A DNA stretch of 55,041 nucleotides from Alphaproteobacteria bacterium (GCA_009909005.1 JAAAOG010000074.1:1-55041); one strand, 5' to 3'; shown: positions 9,334 to 18,505, counted from the stretch's first letter. Notes: a model not told the origin generated them from the letters alone. Numbers and translations are program-made.

Positions 9334-11207
9334 CAAAATGCCTGTCCCAGGCTGAGATAGACGCTTACCGGCGGCTGGTCGCTCCGGTTTTCCGGGTTCA
9401 GCGGCACGCCGATGTCGAAACGGATCGGGCCGAAGTCGGTATAATACCGGACGCCGATGCCGGCGCCGAATCGCAAGGTCTCATCGAAATCCGGCACCGA
9501 TGTGTCATAGACATTGCCGCCGTCGACGAAGCCGACAAGCCCGACATCGCCGAAGATCGTCTGGCGCAGCTCCAGGCTGGTGGCAAACAGGCTGCGCCCG
9601 CCCAGCGGATCGCCGGACGCGTCTTGCGGTCCGATGCTCTGGAAATCATAGCCGCGAACGCTGCCGCCGCCGCCGGCATAGAACCGCCGGTCGGCCGGCA
9701 CGTCGGAGGTCTCCGGCCCGAACAGGCTGCCGACCATTACCCGGCCGGCCAGCACCGTATCGCCCTCATCGGAAAAATCGTAATACGCCGACGCGGTCAG
9801 CTGGCTGCGGACCATGTTGAGGCTGGAGCCCAGCGCCTGCGGGAACGGTGTGGTGGTCAGGCTGACCTTGTAGCCCTCGGTCGGGTTCAAGAGGTTGTCG
9901 GTGACGTCATAGGTGACGCTGAGCGGGATGCCGATGAGCAGAAAATCCTCCTCTTCGCCGTCCTCCTCCACGGTCTGGGCCGAAAAGGTCAGGCCGGCTC
10001 CCACCCGCAGCTGCGGCGTGATCTCCCGCTCCAGTGTCGCCGAGGCGGTGAACGCCTCCCGCTCGAAGGCGTCCGGGGCTTCGAAGACATAGCCGGCCGC
10101 GGCCAGCAGCGTCTGGTTGCGCCGGCGGAAATGCGGCTTGCGGAAATCGAAGGTCAGGCTGCGCTCGATGTCGAGACCGGTATTCTCGGCGATCCGCCCG
10201 ACCTCGCCGTTGATGGTCAGTTCCTCGGCATTGCCGAAGAGATTGCGGTGCCCCCAATAGGCGCGCGCGCCGATGCCTTCCGATGTGGCGAAGCTGAGGC
10301 CGAAGCCGATAACCCGTCGCGGCCGCTCCTCCACGGTGACGACCAGCGGTAGCTCGCCGTCCTCGGTCAGCTCTGGGGCCGGGTCGACCCGCACACTCCG
10401 GAAGACGCCGAGATTGGAGAGGTCGCCCCGCAGATCGTCGACCCGGCCGGGCCGGTAGGGCGTGCCGGGATCGAACGGCACGACCCGCTGCAGGAAATCG
10501 CGATTGACGTGCTCCAGCCCCTCGAAGGTCACGGGGCCGAGGTCGGCCCGTGGCCCCGGCGCCAGCCGATAGGTCACTTCCATTTCGTCGGTGGCGTAGT
10601 CGACCACGGCGGTGCGGTCGGCGACCTCGGCGAAAGGGTGGCCCTGCTCGCGCATCTGGCGGACCAGCCGGTTCTGCGCCGACAGTACCGCCTGGGCGCT
10701 GGCCGCATCGCCCGGGGCAACGCCGAGTTCCGCCCGGTCGATGGTCACCGCCGGCGCCTCCGGCTGCTCCAGGGTCAGCCGGCCGATGGTGAACCGGGGG
10801 CCCGGTTCTATGCCGATCTCCGCTTGTGCCGGGGACTCCTCGGAGGCCTCGTCGACGGCGTCGAAGACCGCCGCGTCGCCGACCGGCACGCCGCCCAGCG
10901 CGATCGACACCGTGCCCTCATAATAGCCGAGGGAGCGCAGCACCTGCCGCAGCCGGTCGACATCGGCGCGGGCCCGGCGGACCAGCCCGGTGGGTCCGGG
11001 AGGCGGTTCCTCCTGCAGCGCAAGGAGATTGCTGGCATCCTCGATCGCCCCGGCCAGCTGCGCGTCTTCCAGCTCCGGCAGAGTGACCTCGTAGGCTGCT
11101 GCTGCCAGCGCCGCCTGTCCGCCGGGTAACGCCAGCGCCGCGGCGAGGCCGAGCACCGGAAGCCTTGAAGGGAGGTTGCAGAACCGGGATGTCGAGAGAA
11201 GTGGCAC
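9333..11207 (-). CDS. tamA: TamA, BamA/Omp85-family outer-membrane protein
   Basis: This is a 624-residue protein with a signal peptide (about residues 1-36, cleavage near ALAAAAYEV). POTRA domains fill about residues 37-285 (YYEGTVSIALGG, DLGPVTFEGLEHVNRDFL, NLGVFRSVRVDP) and a 16-strand barrel domain follows. The Omp85 lid-lock motif is present as GGGGSVRGYDFQ at about residue 505, and the last residue is Phe, as expected for a Bam substrate. It is the outer-membrane partner of TamB, encoded directly downstream with a one-base overlap. The start is a GTG at 11207 without a clear ribosome site; other starts in the frame were not better. Confidence 0.95.
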   Translation of the reverse strand: MPLLSTSRFCNLPSRLPVLGLAAALALPGGQAALAAAAYEVTLPELEDAQLAGAIEDASNLLALQEEPPPGPTGLVRRARADVDRLRQVLRSLGYYEGTVSIALGGVPVGDAAVFDAVDEASEESPAQAEIGIEPGPRFTIGRLTLEQPEAPAVTIDRAELGVAPGDAASAQAVLSAQNRLVRQMREQGHPFAEVADRTAVVDYATDEMEVTYRLAPGPRADLGPVTFEGLEHVNRDFLQRVVPFDPGTPYRPGRVDDLRGDLSNLGVFRSVRVDPAPELTEDGELPLVVTVEERPRRVIGFGLSFATSEGIGARAYWGHRNLFGNAEELTINGEVGRIAENTGLDIERSLTFDFRKPHFRRRNQTLLAAAGYVFEAPDAFEREAFTASATLEREITPQLRVGAGLTFSAQTVEEDGEEEDFLLIGIPLSVTYDVTDNLLNPTEGYKVSLTTTPFPQALGSSLNMVRSQLTASAYYDFSDEGDTVLAGRVMVGSLFGPETSDVPADRRFYAGGGGSVRGYDFQSIGPQDASGDPLGGRSLFATSLELRQTIFGDVGLVGFVDGGNVYDTSVPDFDETLRFGAGIGVRYYTDFGPIRFDIGVPLNPENRSDQPPVSVYLSLGQAF

Positions 11208-11317
11208 GGGGCAAGGCTCGCGGCAGAAGTCGGGTCAGCGAAACTATCCTAGCGCGCAGAGCGCCGAATAGCGACGCTGCACCGCTGTTTTCGCCGCAGC
11301 CTCGCCCTTCGTCCGCC

Positions 11318-12292
11318 TTACGCTGTCAGATAGTGAACGCTGAACAGCCCGTCCGGGTCCGTCCAGGCTGCCACGGGCGACCAGCCCGCCCGCTCGGCCA
11401 GAGCCCGGAAGCCGGCGAGGGTGTGCTTGTGGCTGCTCTCGGTATGGATGCTCTCCCCGTCCTGAAAGGTGAAGACGTGTCCGGCGATAAGCACCGTCTG
11501 CGCGGCGCGGCTGACCAGGTGCATTTCGATGCGGCCGGCCGCGTCGTTCCAGCGGGCCTCGTGGACGAAGCCGTCGCGGTCGAAATCGCCCCCCAGTTCG
11601 CGGTTGATCCGGGCAAGGAGGTTCAGGTTGAAGGCCGCCGTCACCCCCTCAGGATCGTCATAGGCCGGGTGCAGAATCGCCGGGTCCTTCTTCAAATCGA
11701 CGCCGATGACGAACCCCGCTCCGGGTTCCAGCGTCTCGGCGACGCCGGCCAGAAAGGCGCGGGCGTCCTCCGGCTCAAGATTGCCGATGGTCGAGCCGGG
11801 GAAGAAGCCGAGCCGCCGGCCGGCTGCCTCCGGCGGCAGGGCAAAAGGGCGCGTATAGTCGGCGCAGACCGGCACCACCGGCAGGCCGGGATGGTCGCCG
11901 GCGAGGTCGGCCGCGGCGGCCAGGAGATGGGTGCGGGAAATGTCGATCGGTACATAGGCGGCCGGGCTCTCCAGGGCGTCGAGCAGCGTCCGCACCTTGA
12001 CGCTGGAGCCGCTGCCGAGTTCGACCAGAGCCGTGCCCGGCCCGGCCAGCCGGGCGATGTCGTGCCGGCGATCGGAGAGGATCGCCTGCTCGGTGCGGGT
12101 CGGGTAATAGCTCGGCAGTTCGCAGATCCGGTCGAACAGCTGCGAGCCCGCGGCGTCGTAGAGATACTTGCAGGGCAGCCATTTCTGCGGCTGGGCCAGG
12201 CCGTGCAGCACGTCGTCGAGGAACGCACCGTCGGCATCGTGATCATGGAACCCGTCGAGTTCCTCCGGCACGATCACGTCGCGGGCCGGCAT
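11318..12292 (-). CDS. egtD: EgtD, L-histidine N-alpha-methyltransferase
   Basis: This is a 324-residue SAM-dependent methyltransferase of the EgtD (DUF2260) family. It trimethylates histidine to hercynine, the first step of ergothioneine synthesis. Visible family marks are KYLYDAAGSQLFDRICELP near the N-terminus, the SAM-binding loop ALVELGSGSSVKVRTLL at about residue 88, FFPGSTIGNLEP and a C-terminal HTESSHKHT segment. The length matches the family. The ATG at 12292 overlaps the TGA of egtB by one base (TGATG). A reading frame extending to 12838 is antiparallel noise inside egtB. With egtB upstream, this is the two-gene ergothioneine core seen in many alphaproteobacteria. Confidence 0.95.
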   Translation of the reverse strand: MPARDVIVPEELDGFHDHDADGAFLDDVLHGLAQPQKWLPCKYLYDAAGSQLFDRICELPSYYPTRTEQAILSDRRHDIARLAGPGTALVELGSGSSVKVRTLLDALESPAAYVPIDISRTHLLAAAADLAGDHPGLPVVPVCADYTRPFALPPEAAGRRLGFFPGSTIGNLEPEDARAFLAGVAETLEPGAGFVIGVDLKKDPAILHPAYDDPEGVTAAFNLNLLARINRELGGDFDRDGFVHEARWNDAAGRIEMHLVSRAAQTVLIAGHVFTFQDGESIHTESSHKHTLAGFRALAERAGWSPVAAWTDPDGLFSVHYLTA

Positions 12293-13602
12293 CAGCCGTC
12301 CTCCGCCAGGCGCAGGCCGCTGAACTGCCAGCGCTGGTGCGGGTAGAAGAAATTCCGGTATTCGCGGCGGATATGGCCGGCCGGGGTGACGCAGGAGCCG
12401 CCGCGCAGCACGAACTGGCCGCACATGAACTTGCCATTGTACTCGCCGATGGCGCCGGCCGCCGGGCGGAAGCCCGGATAGGCGACATAGGGGCTGGCGG
12501 TCCATTCCCAGACATCGCCGTACATCTGGGCCGGCCGGCCGTCGGGGCCGGCCGCGGCCGGGACCGGGCGGCGCAGGCCGGAGGACAGGACATTGCCCTC
12601 GGGCTCGGGCGGGCCGGCGGCCACCTCCCATTCCGCCTCGCGCGGCAGGCGCTTGCCGGCCCAGCAGGCGTAGGCGTCGGCCTCGTAATAGCTGACATGC
12701 GCAACCGGCGCTTCCGGCTCGACCGGCTGCAGGCCGGAGAGGGTAAAGGACCACCACCGGCCGTCCTCGCCGCGCTGCCAGTAGAGCGGTGCCGTCCAGC
12801 CCGCCGCCTGAACGGTGGCCCAGCCGTCCGAGAGCCACAGCTCCGGCCGCTCATAGCCGCCATCGTCGATGAAGGCCTGCCAGTCGGCATTGCTGACCGG
12901 GCGGTCGGCCAGCCGGCAGCCTTCCAGCCAGACCTTATGGCGCGGGCGTTCATGGTCGAAGGCGAAGCCGGACCCGTCGGCGCCGATCTCGTGCAGGCCT
13001 TCGGGGACGTCGATCCAGCTGCCGGCCCGGGTCTCGGCCGCCGGAGCGGCGCGATAGGGCTGATAGGCCGGCTTCAGCGGGTTCCAGGAAAAGGCGTGCA
13101 GGAGATCGGTGCAGATCAGCTCCTGGTGCTGCTGCTCGTGCTGCAGGCCCAGCTCGACCAGCGGCGCCAGCTGCCGCCAGGTGTCCGCGTCGGCGTCGTC
13201 GAGCAGCCGCACCATGCGGCGGTCGATTTCCTTGCGGTATGCGGCCACCAGGGCGGCCGGCGGCCGGGTCAGCAGGCCGCGCCGCGGGCGCGGGTGCCGC
13301 GGGCCGGCCGCCTCGTAATACGAATTGAAAAGATAGGCATAGGCCGGATCGACCGGCTCGTAGTCCGGCACAAAGGTCCGGAGAATGAACGTCTCGAAGA
13401 ACCAGGTGGTATGGCCGCGGTGCCACTTGACCGGGCTGGCATCCTCCATCGACTGGACGATCTGGTCTTCCGGCTGCAGCGGCGCGGCGAGCGCCTCGGT
13501 CCGACCGCGGATTTCGGCATAGCGGCCGGTCAATGCCGCGGGGTCGAGATCGGGCGGTTCAGCAGGACAGGGGGGAGCGGCTTGGGGAGCGGGCGCCGGC
13601 AT
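12292..13602 (-). CDS. egtB: EgtB, ergothioneine sulfoxide synthase
   Basis: This is a 436-residue non-heme iron enzyme that couples hercynine with a thiol (gamma-glutamylcysteine or cysteine) and O2 to form the sulfoxide precursor of ergothioneine. The N-terminal DinB-like helical domain carries the iron-ligand histidines (HRGHTTWFFETF at about 61-72 and HEQQHQE at about 155-161). The C-terminal formylglycine-generating-enzyme fold contains MYGDVWEWTASPY and LRGGSCVTP. The start chosen is the second ATG, at 13602, eight bases after GGAGG; the ATG at 13608 sits too close to that site. Upstream lies a GC-rich leader with a 13-base direct repeat. It is co-translated with egtD. Confidence 0.95.
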   Translation of the reverse strand: MPAPAPQAAPPCPAEPPDLDPAALTGRYAEIRGRTEALAAPLQPEDQIVQSMEDASPVKWHRGHTTWFFETFILRTFVPDYEPVDPAYAYLFNSYYEAAGPRHPRPRRGLLTRPPAALVAAYRKEIDRRMVRLLDDADADTWRQLAPLVELGLQHEQQHQELICTDLLHAFSWNPLKPAYQPYRAAPAAETRAGSWIDVPEGLHEIGADGSGFAFDHERPRHKVWLEGCRLADRPVSNADWQAFIDDGGYERPELWLSDGWATVQAAGWTAPLYWQRGEDGRWWSFTLSGLQPVEPEAPVAHVSYYEADAYACWAGKRLPREAEWEVAAGPPEPEGNVLSSGLRRPVPAAAGPDGRPAQMYGDVWEWTASPYVAYPGFRPAAGAIGEYNGKFMCGQFVLRGGSCVTPAGHIRREYRNFFYPHQRWQFSGLRLAEDG

Positions 13603-13935
13603 GGGCATATCCTCCGGGCCGATTCAGGGGAGCGGCGCGGACACCGCGGCGGCAGGCAGGGCGAAACCGGCAAGAGCCGGGGCGGCCGCCCGTCAGGGCG
13701 AAACCGCCGCGAGGGAGCTGGTTCCGCCGGTGCGAACCCGGCAAGGTCTTGAGAGCATCACAGTCGCGTGTTCAGCCTGTGAGGCCGGGGCGCCTCGGCG
13801 GCCCCGGCCTTGCTGCCCCGTATCGGCATGTGCGGCTCCGGATCGCGCGTGCCGGCAACGGTGTGGCTATGGTCGGCCGGACGCCGCCCCTCCGGTGCCA
13901 CAGCGTTGGAGCGGCGGCATCCCTGCCGCCGGGAC
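13603..13935. other. Non-coding stretch upstream of egtB
   Basis: No gene is seen here. It holds the presumed promoter and leader of egtB. A 13-base direct repeat, CAGGGCGAAACCG, occurs at 13657-13669 and 13694-13706, 37 bp apart. A short stem-loop, GCCGG-N7-CCGGC, lies at 13726-13742. A pair of palindromic dispersed-repeat cores occupies the right end and is listed separately. No riboswitch class was recognised. Confidence 0.5.
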
Positions 13936-13936
13936 T
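13871..13936 (-). repeat. Palindromic dispersed repeat, two cores in tandem
   Basis: Read on the minus strand there is first GGCGGCAGGGATGCCGCC (around 13913-13930, a 7-bp stem with a 4-base loop). About 12 bases later comes GGGGCGGCGTCCGGCCGACC (around 13871-13890), a diverged form of the GGTCGGCG...CGCCGACC core. The same two cores, in matching sequence contexts, make up the tandem array at 54.6-54.9 kb and recur singly at 23.4 and 25.5 kb. The element begins directly after the stop of the DUF4139 gene and may form a hairpin at the end of its transcript. Confidence 0.7.
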
Positions 13937-16083
13937 CACCGCAGCTCCAGATCGCGGACATAGTCGGCCAGAGCGGTGCGGCGGGACTCCAGGGAGCCGC
14001 GCAGGCGGGCGATCTCCCGGCGCAGGCTGGCCAGGCGATCCTCCTGCCGGCTGAGCGCGTCGAGATAGCGCTCATAAAGGTCGCTGTCGCGCGGCACGCT
14101 GTCGAGATTGCGGCGGATGCGGCCCTGGTCCTGATCGATGTCCGCCACCGCGCGCTCCAGTTCGGCCAGTCTGCTCTCTTCCTCGGAAATGGCCGCAGAC
14201 TGCTCGGCGATCTCGGCGAGGGCCTCGCGGATGTCGGGCGACAGCCGGTCGGCCTCGGCATAGACCCCGATCTGCGAGCGGGACAGGTTCAGCAGTTGCA
14301 TACGCTCGGTGCGCGGGCGCTCCTGTACCACTTCGATGGACACCGTCTCTCCGGCCGGGACCGGCACCCGGATGCGGATGTGGTTCTCCGTCAGGCTGAT
14401 CCGGTCTTCCGCCTCTTCGGACGACGGCGTCACCAGGTCCCAGCCGGCCCGGCGCGGGTGTTCGAGGACGACCAGTCGGTTCTCGGTCGCGGCCCCGGCG
14501 ATGGTGTAGGTCATGCGGGCGCGATCGGAATAGATCAGCTCCAGCAGCCCGTCGACGATCCGCCCGCGGGCGATGGTGCGGGTGTCGCTGCTCTCCCGGT
14601 CGATGGTCACCGCCTGGTCGACGGCATAGCTGACCAGCCGCTCCTCGCCGGCCGGCACGGTGTCCAGCCGGGCATCGCCGACATAGGCGACGGCTTCGGT
14701 GCCGCGGCGCCGTTCGTAGAGCGTCAGCACGCCGGGCGGCAGGCCGGTGCTGCCGTCATTTTCCAGCCGCACCGAGGCGAGCGGGTGGCGCGGATGGGTG
14801 TCGGGCTGGTACAGCGCCACCCGCTCCATCGGCACGTCCCGGCTGACGAAGGGCACCAGCAGCGAATCGCCGCTGGCGACCGAGACCGGACCGGGGAGGC
14901 GGAACAGCACCTGGGCGGTCAGCGCCTCGGCATCGGCGGCGGTGACCCGCGCCAGGTCCGCCGGGGCGCCGGAGGCTGCGGCCCGGCCTTCCGACACCCG
15001 GGCCATGTCGAACATGCCGACGCCTGCCGCCTCGGCGGCGGGGGCCGGCATCGGCTCGGGCGCCCGGGCCGCCGGTCCCGTCGGTTGCGGCGAAACCGCC
15101 CCGGTGTCGAGCCGCGGCAGCACCCGGCCGAACACCTCGACGGGGATTTCGGGCCGGTCGACGTAATAGGCCTGATAGAGCGCCTGGCGGAAGGTCACCG
15201 GATTGCCGGACAGGATGGTCAGCGACACCGCCTCCCAGTCCTCGCCGCTGAGGTTCTCCAGCACCGCCCAGCCCTGCAGTCCGGCGGTCCGGTCGGCCTC
15301 GTCGCCGGCCGCATCCTCGTCCTCCGCCGCGGCGGCCGGGGGCAGGGTCAGGCGGTAGGCGGTCTTCCACAGCGGCACCTCGACGACATAGGCGAGGCGG
15401 ACGGTGCGCTCGCCCTCGCCGCTAAGCCGGGCCGTCAGGGTGCGGCGCTCCTGCTCGCCATGGCGGGCCAGCGCCGCCAGCGCCGCGTCCACCTGGCCGG
15501 CGAGGTCGGGGTCGGTGAATTCCAGACTGTCGGTGTCTTCCAGAATGAACTGCCGGACGCCGCTGTCGGTCATCACCGAGACGCGGTGGCGGGTCTCGAC
15601 CGTGCCGGCTTCAGGCACCCGCACCGTCTCTTCCACCACCGACAGCACCCGGCCGGCAAGGTCGCGCGGTCCCTCGACCCGGATCGCCGCGCCGCGCAGC
15701 GCCTCCAGCAGGGCCGCCGGCGAGGCCAGTGCCGCGGGCCCGAAGGGCAGCTCGCGAAAGGCCTCGCGCAGCGGCTCGCGCCCGGGCAGGCTGATCGCGC
15801 CGATGCTGCCGGCGCTGTCATAGACCACCAGGCTCTTCAGCACGTCGTCGACCTGGTCGAGCCGGACGTCCAGCGACAGGGCGGCATCGCCGGTCACCAC
15901 CGCCTCGTACTCGAAGTAACCGACCCCGCCGGTCGACAGAGCCACGTGCCGCAAACTGAGCGCACCGCCGTCCGTCGCCTCCGCCTCGGGGCTGCGAACG
16001 TCGATCTGGGCGCGCGCCGCCGGGGTCAGGGATGTGGCGGCGAGAAGGGCCGAGACGGCGGCCGCCGTCAACCAATGTGGCAT
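13936..16083 (-). CDS. Secreted DUF4139 domain protein
   Basis: This is a 715-residue protein with an N-terminal signal peptide (MPHWLTAAAVSALLAATSLT, cleavage near ARAQ). The rest matches the DUF4139 architecture: an N-terminal beta domain (SLRHVALSTGGVGYFEYEA), a central mucoidy-inhibitor-A-like beta region, and a C-terminal coiled coil from about residue 635 (repeated E/L/R heptads ending ALADYVRDLELR). The start is the ATG at 16083, with AGGGAG eight bases upstream; the frame is open further but without a ribosome site. It is expected to be periplasmic or surface-located. Its function is not known. The kai operon lies upstream on the same strand, 103 bp away, so co-transcription is possible. 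Confidence 0.88.
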   Translation of the reverse strand: MPHWLTAAAVSALLAATSLTPAARAQIDVRSPEAEATDGGALSLRHVALSTGGVGYFEYEAVVTGDAALSLDVRLDQVDDVLKSLVVYDSAGSIGAISLPGREPLREAFRELPFGPAALASPAALLEALRGAAIRVEGPRDLAGRVLSVVEETVRVPEAGTVETRHRVSVMTDSGVRQFILEDTDSLEFTDPDLAGQVDAALAALARHGEQERRTLTARLSGEGERTVRLAYVVEVPLWKTAYRLTLPPAAAAEDEDAAGDEADRTAGLQGWAVLENLSGEDWEAVSLTILSGNPVTFRQALYQAYYVDRPEIPVEVFGRVLPRLDTGAVSPQPTGPAARAPEPMPAPAAEAAGVGMFDMARVSEGRAAASGAPADLARVTAADAEALTAQVLFRLPGPVSVASGDSLLVPFVSRDVPMERVALYQPDTHPRHPLASVRLENDGSTGLPPGVLTLYERRRGTEAVAYVGDARLDTVPAGEERLVSYAVDQAVTIDRESSDTRTIARGRIVDGLLELIYSDRARMTYTIAGAATENRLVVLEHPRRAGWDLVTPSSEEAEDRISLTENHIRIRVPVPAGETVSIEVVQERPRTERMQLLNLSRSQIGVYAEADRLSPDIREALAEIAEQSAAISEEESRLAELERAVADIDQDQGRIRRNLDSVPRDSDLYERYLDALSRQEDRLASLRREIARLRGSLESRRTALADYVRDLELR

Positions 16084-16186
16084 GATCCGCTCCCTGGGCC
16101 GGGCGCGCCGCGGCGATGCGGCGGCCATGCCCGGCTGTTCCTTGAATGTTCCTTGCCTGTCGCAATGTCCGTAAGGCCGGACGGCT

Positions 16187-16978
16187 TCAGCGAAGCGGCC
16201 AACCGCGGCGACCATGTGGCGGCGTTGCGGTCGGCGCCGGACTGCGGTCGGTAATGTCCCTCAAAGAGGCCAGCCGCATCGGTTGCTGGTTCCACAGCGT
16301 ATCGGTCACACGCATCTCGACCAGGCGCGCTTCGCCGTCGCGCTGCATCAATTCGATCTCGGCGGCGGGCTCGGCAACCGGACTGCCGAAGCCGCGGCCG
16401 ACCAGCTTGCCCTCCGGGACGCCGAACAGGGCATGTGCGGCAGCATTGGCATAACGCACGGTCCCGGCGAAATCGATAATGACCATGCCGTCGGCATTGT
16501 TCTCGATCATGTGGGTGAAGCGGGCAACCGCTTCGGTGCAGCGCCGCTGCCATGCGGCGGCCTCCTGCCGGGCTTCGTGCAAGGCCAGCATGGCATCGAA
16601 CAGCTGCAGCCCGGCGGGTGTCGCGATGGCATCGCGCGGCAGGCAATGGTCGGCCCCGGCCCGGATTAGACCACGGGCGAGGTCCGGGTCCCAGGTCTCG
16701 GCCAGCGCCACCACCGGCACCGGGCCGAAACGGGTGCGCAGGCGAGAGATCAGCACCTCGTCGCCGTCCTGCCAGGCCAGGTCGATCACGGTCGGCATCG
16801 GCGGCAGGGTCAGGCGGTCGAGATCGCGGCGGCGGCCGGTGTGAAAGCGCAGGGCGCAACGATCGATGGCGCGCTGCAGAGCCTCCTCGATGGCCCGGCC
16901 TTCCGCCTCGCAGACGATCAGTATGTCGACCCACGGCGCATCCCGGGCCGCGGCGGACCAACCGGGTAGGCCGGGCAT
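16187..16978 (-). CDS. Pseudo-receiver/PAS protein, third gene of the kai operon
   Basis: This is a 263-residue protein. Residues 16-135 have a receiver-like fold: VDILIVCEAEG in place of the usual acidic pair, PTVIDLAWQDGDE with D66 at the phospho-acceptor position, VPVVALAE and GADHCLPRD. The conserved Thr/Ser and Lys switch residues are replaced by Ala93 and Arg115, so this is probably a pseudo-receiver. A short helix leads into a PAS domain at about 150-245 (MIENNADGMVIIDFAGTVRYANAAAHALFG). There is no kinase, GGDEF or DNA-binding domain. The ATG at 16978 lies two bases after the kaiC stop, so the three kai-cluster genes form one operon. By inference it is an adaptor for KaiC input or output. 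Confidence 0.85.
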   Translation of the reverse strand: MPGLPGWSAAARDAPWVDILIVCEAEGRAIEEALQRAIDRCALRFHTGRRRDLDRLTLPPMPTVIDLAWQDGDEVLISRLRTRFGPVPVVALAETWDPDLARGLIRAGADHCLPRDAIATPAGLQLFDAMLALHEARQEAAAWQRRCTEAVARFTHMIENNADGMVIIDFAGTVRYANAAAHALFGVPEGKLVGRGFGSPVAEPAAEIELMQRDGEARLVEMRVTDTLWNQQPMRLASLRDITDRSPAPTATPPHGRRGWPLR

Positions 16979-16980
16979 GG

Positions 16981-18501
16981 TTATTCCAGGATCCGCGCCG
17001 GTTTGCTTCCGGGCTCTTCGCCGGCCGACATGGTCGGGTTGCCGGCGAGGATACCGCTGACATTCCGGAACGGTTCGCCGATATGCATGCCGTGCTGGTC
17101 GATGGTGAATTCGCGGATGTTCTTGTCGTGCGACGAGCCGCGCATCTTCAGCACCGTCATGCCGCGGCGCATCTCGCCGTCGATCTCGGCGTAGCGCAGC
17201 AGAATGATCGAATCGGTGATGGTGGAGATATGCGCCTCGGTCACCGAGGTGCCGCCCAGCAGGGTCGGGGTTGTCGAGGTGAACAGCCCGGCGATCTCCT
17301 GATGCTTGATGAAGGAGGTCAGGCTGATCACGAATTCCCGGAAGCCGCGAACGGTGGAAATGCGCTCCAGGGCCGAGAGACTGTCGATGGCGACCCGGTT
17401 GGGGCGGAAGGTGTTGATGGCCGCCCGCATGCTGACCAGGTGGTCCTCCAGCCCCATAACTTCCGGATAGTTGCAAACGACCATCAGCCGGCCGTCGCGC
17501 TCCATCTCGGCGAAGTCGATGCCCCAGCCGCTGGCATTGCGGAACAGCTGTTCGCGGCTCTCCTCAAAGGCGAAGACCATGCAGCGTTCGTCGGCCGCGG
17601 CCCCGCCGGACAGGAAGTGCGTGACGATCAGCGTCTTGCCGGTGCCGGTGGCGCCGGAGACCAGGATGATCGAATCGCGGAAAAAGCCGCCGCCGCACAT
17701 GTCGTCGATCTGCTCGACGCCCGAGGATATGCGCACCTCCGAGGAGCGCTGGCGCAGCTCGATGGCCGACAGCGGGATGACCGTGACGCCCTGGCCCGGC
17801 AGGATGGTCAGCGGGTATTCGCCCTTTTGGTGATAGGCGCCGCGGAACTTCAGCACCTCGATGGTGCGGCGGCGCTTCTCCTCCTCCAGCACATTGCGGA
17901 GAATCACGACATTGTCGCTGACGAACTCCTCGACCCCGTAGCGGGCGATGTCGCCATATTCGCGGTTGCGCTCGGCCGTCATGACGGTCGTCACCTGCCG
18001 GCGCTTCAGGGTGACGGCGATGCGCAGCAGCTCGCTGCGGATCAGATTGCTGTCATGGAAGCGCGAGAAGATGGCGCCCAGCGAATCGAGCGACACCCGC
18101 TTGGCGTCGACGCGGTTGATGGCGTGTTCGATCCGGGCCAGCAGGGCGCCGAGATCGTAATGGCCGATGGCGGCAATCTCCTGGTCGCCATGCTGGATCG
18201 AGGCGTCGACGAAGACCCATTTGCCCTCCGCCTCCCAGGTCTCGATATCCCAGTTGAAGCCCAGGGTATTGCGTCGGATGTCGGTCGGCGATTCCTCGAA
18301 GGTGACGAAGACGCCGGTCTCGCCGAACTGCAGGATGCCCTCGGCCAGGAACTGGCAGGCGAACAGTGTCTTGGCGCTGCCGGCCGTGCCTGCCACCAGG
18401 GTGGTCCGCAGGGCAGGCAGCCCGCCATTGGCGATTGCGTCGAAGCCCGTGATACCGGTGGGCACTTTGGCCACGGAAGAAATCTGCTTGCCTTGATCCA
18501 T
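16981..18501 (-). CDS. kaiC: KaiC, double-domain clock ATPase/autokinase
   Basis: This is a 506-residue protein with two RecA-like domains. CI has Walker A GTAGSAKT at 38-45 and the catalytic Glu pair at 69-70. CII has GATGTGKT at 283-290 and its Glu pair at 313-314. Aligning TEAHISTITDS by eye to cyanobacterial KaiC places T421, S426 and T427 at the three CII phosphorylation residues (T426, S431, T432 of Synechococcus). The following YAEIDGEM and LKMRGSSHDKNIREF match the family closely. The C-terminal tail after about residue 485 is short and unlike the KaiA-binding tail. The start is the ATG at 18501, four bases after the kaiB stop. Length is close to the cyanobacterial 519 residues. Confidence 0.95.
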   Translation of the reverse strand: MDQGKQISSVAKVPTGITGFDAIANGGLPALRTTLVAGTAGSAKTLFACQFLAEGILQFGETGVFVTFEESPTDIRRNTLGFNWDIETWEAEGKWVFVDASIQHGDQEIAAIGHYDLGALLARIEHAINRVDAKRVSLDSLGAIFSRFHDSNLIRSELLRIAVTLKRRQVTTVMTAERNREYGDIARYGVEEFVSDNVVILRNVLEEEKRRRTIEVLKFRGAYHQKGEYPLTILPGQGVTVIPLSAIELRQRSSEVRISSGVEQIDDMCGGGFFRDSIILVSGATGTGKTLIVTHFLSGGAAADERCMVFAFEESREQLFRNASGWGIDFAEMERDGRLMVVCNYPEVMGLEDHLVSMRAAINTFRPNRVAIDSLSALERISTVRGFREFVISLTSFIKHQEIAGLFTSTTPTLLGGTSVTEAHISTITDSIILLRYAEIDGEMRRGMTVLKMRGSSHDKNIREFTIDQHGMHIGEPFRNVSGILAGNPTMSAGEEPGSKPARILE

Positions 18502-18505
18502 CCTG

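Noticed and set aside
13726-13742. A T-arm-like stem with a GTTCGCA loop, possible tRNA
   Set aside because: No acceptor stem, anticodon arm or 3' CCA region can be built around it on either strand.
13810-16254. An 814-codon plus-strand frame
   Set aside because: It is antisense to the DUF4139 gene, which has a signal peptide, ribosome site and recognisable domains.
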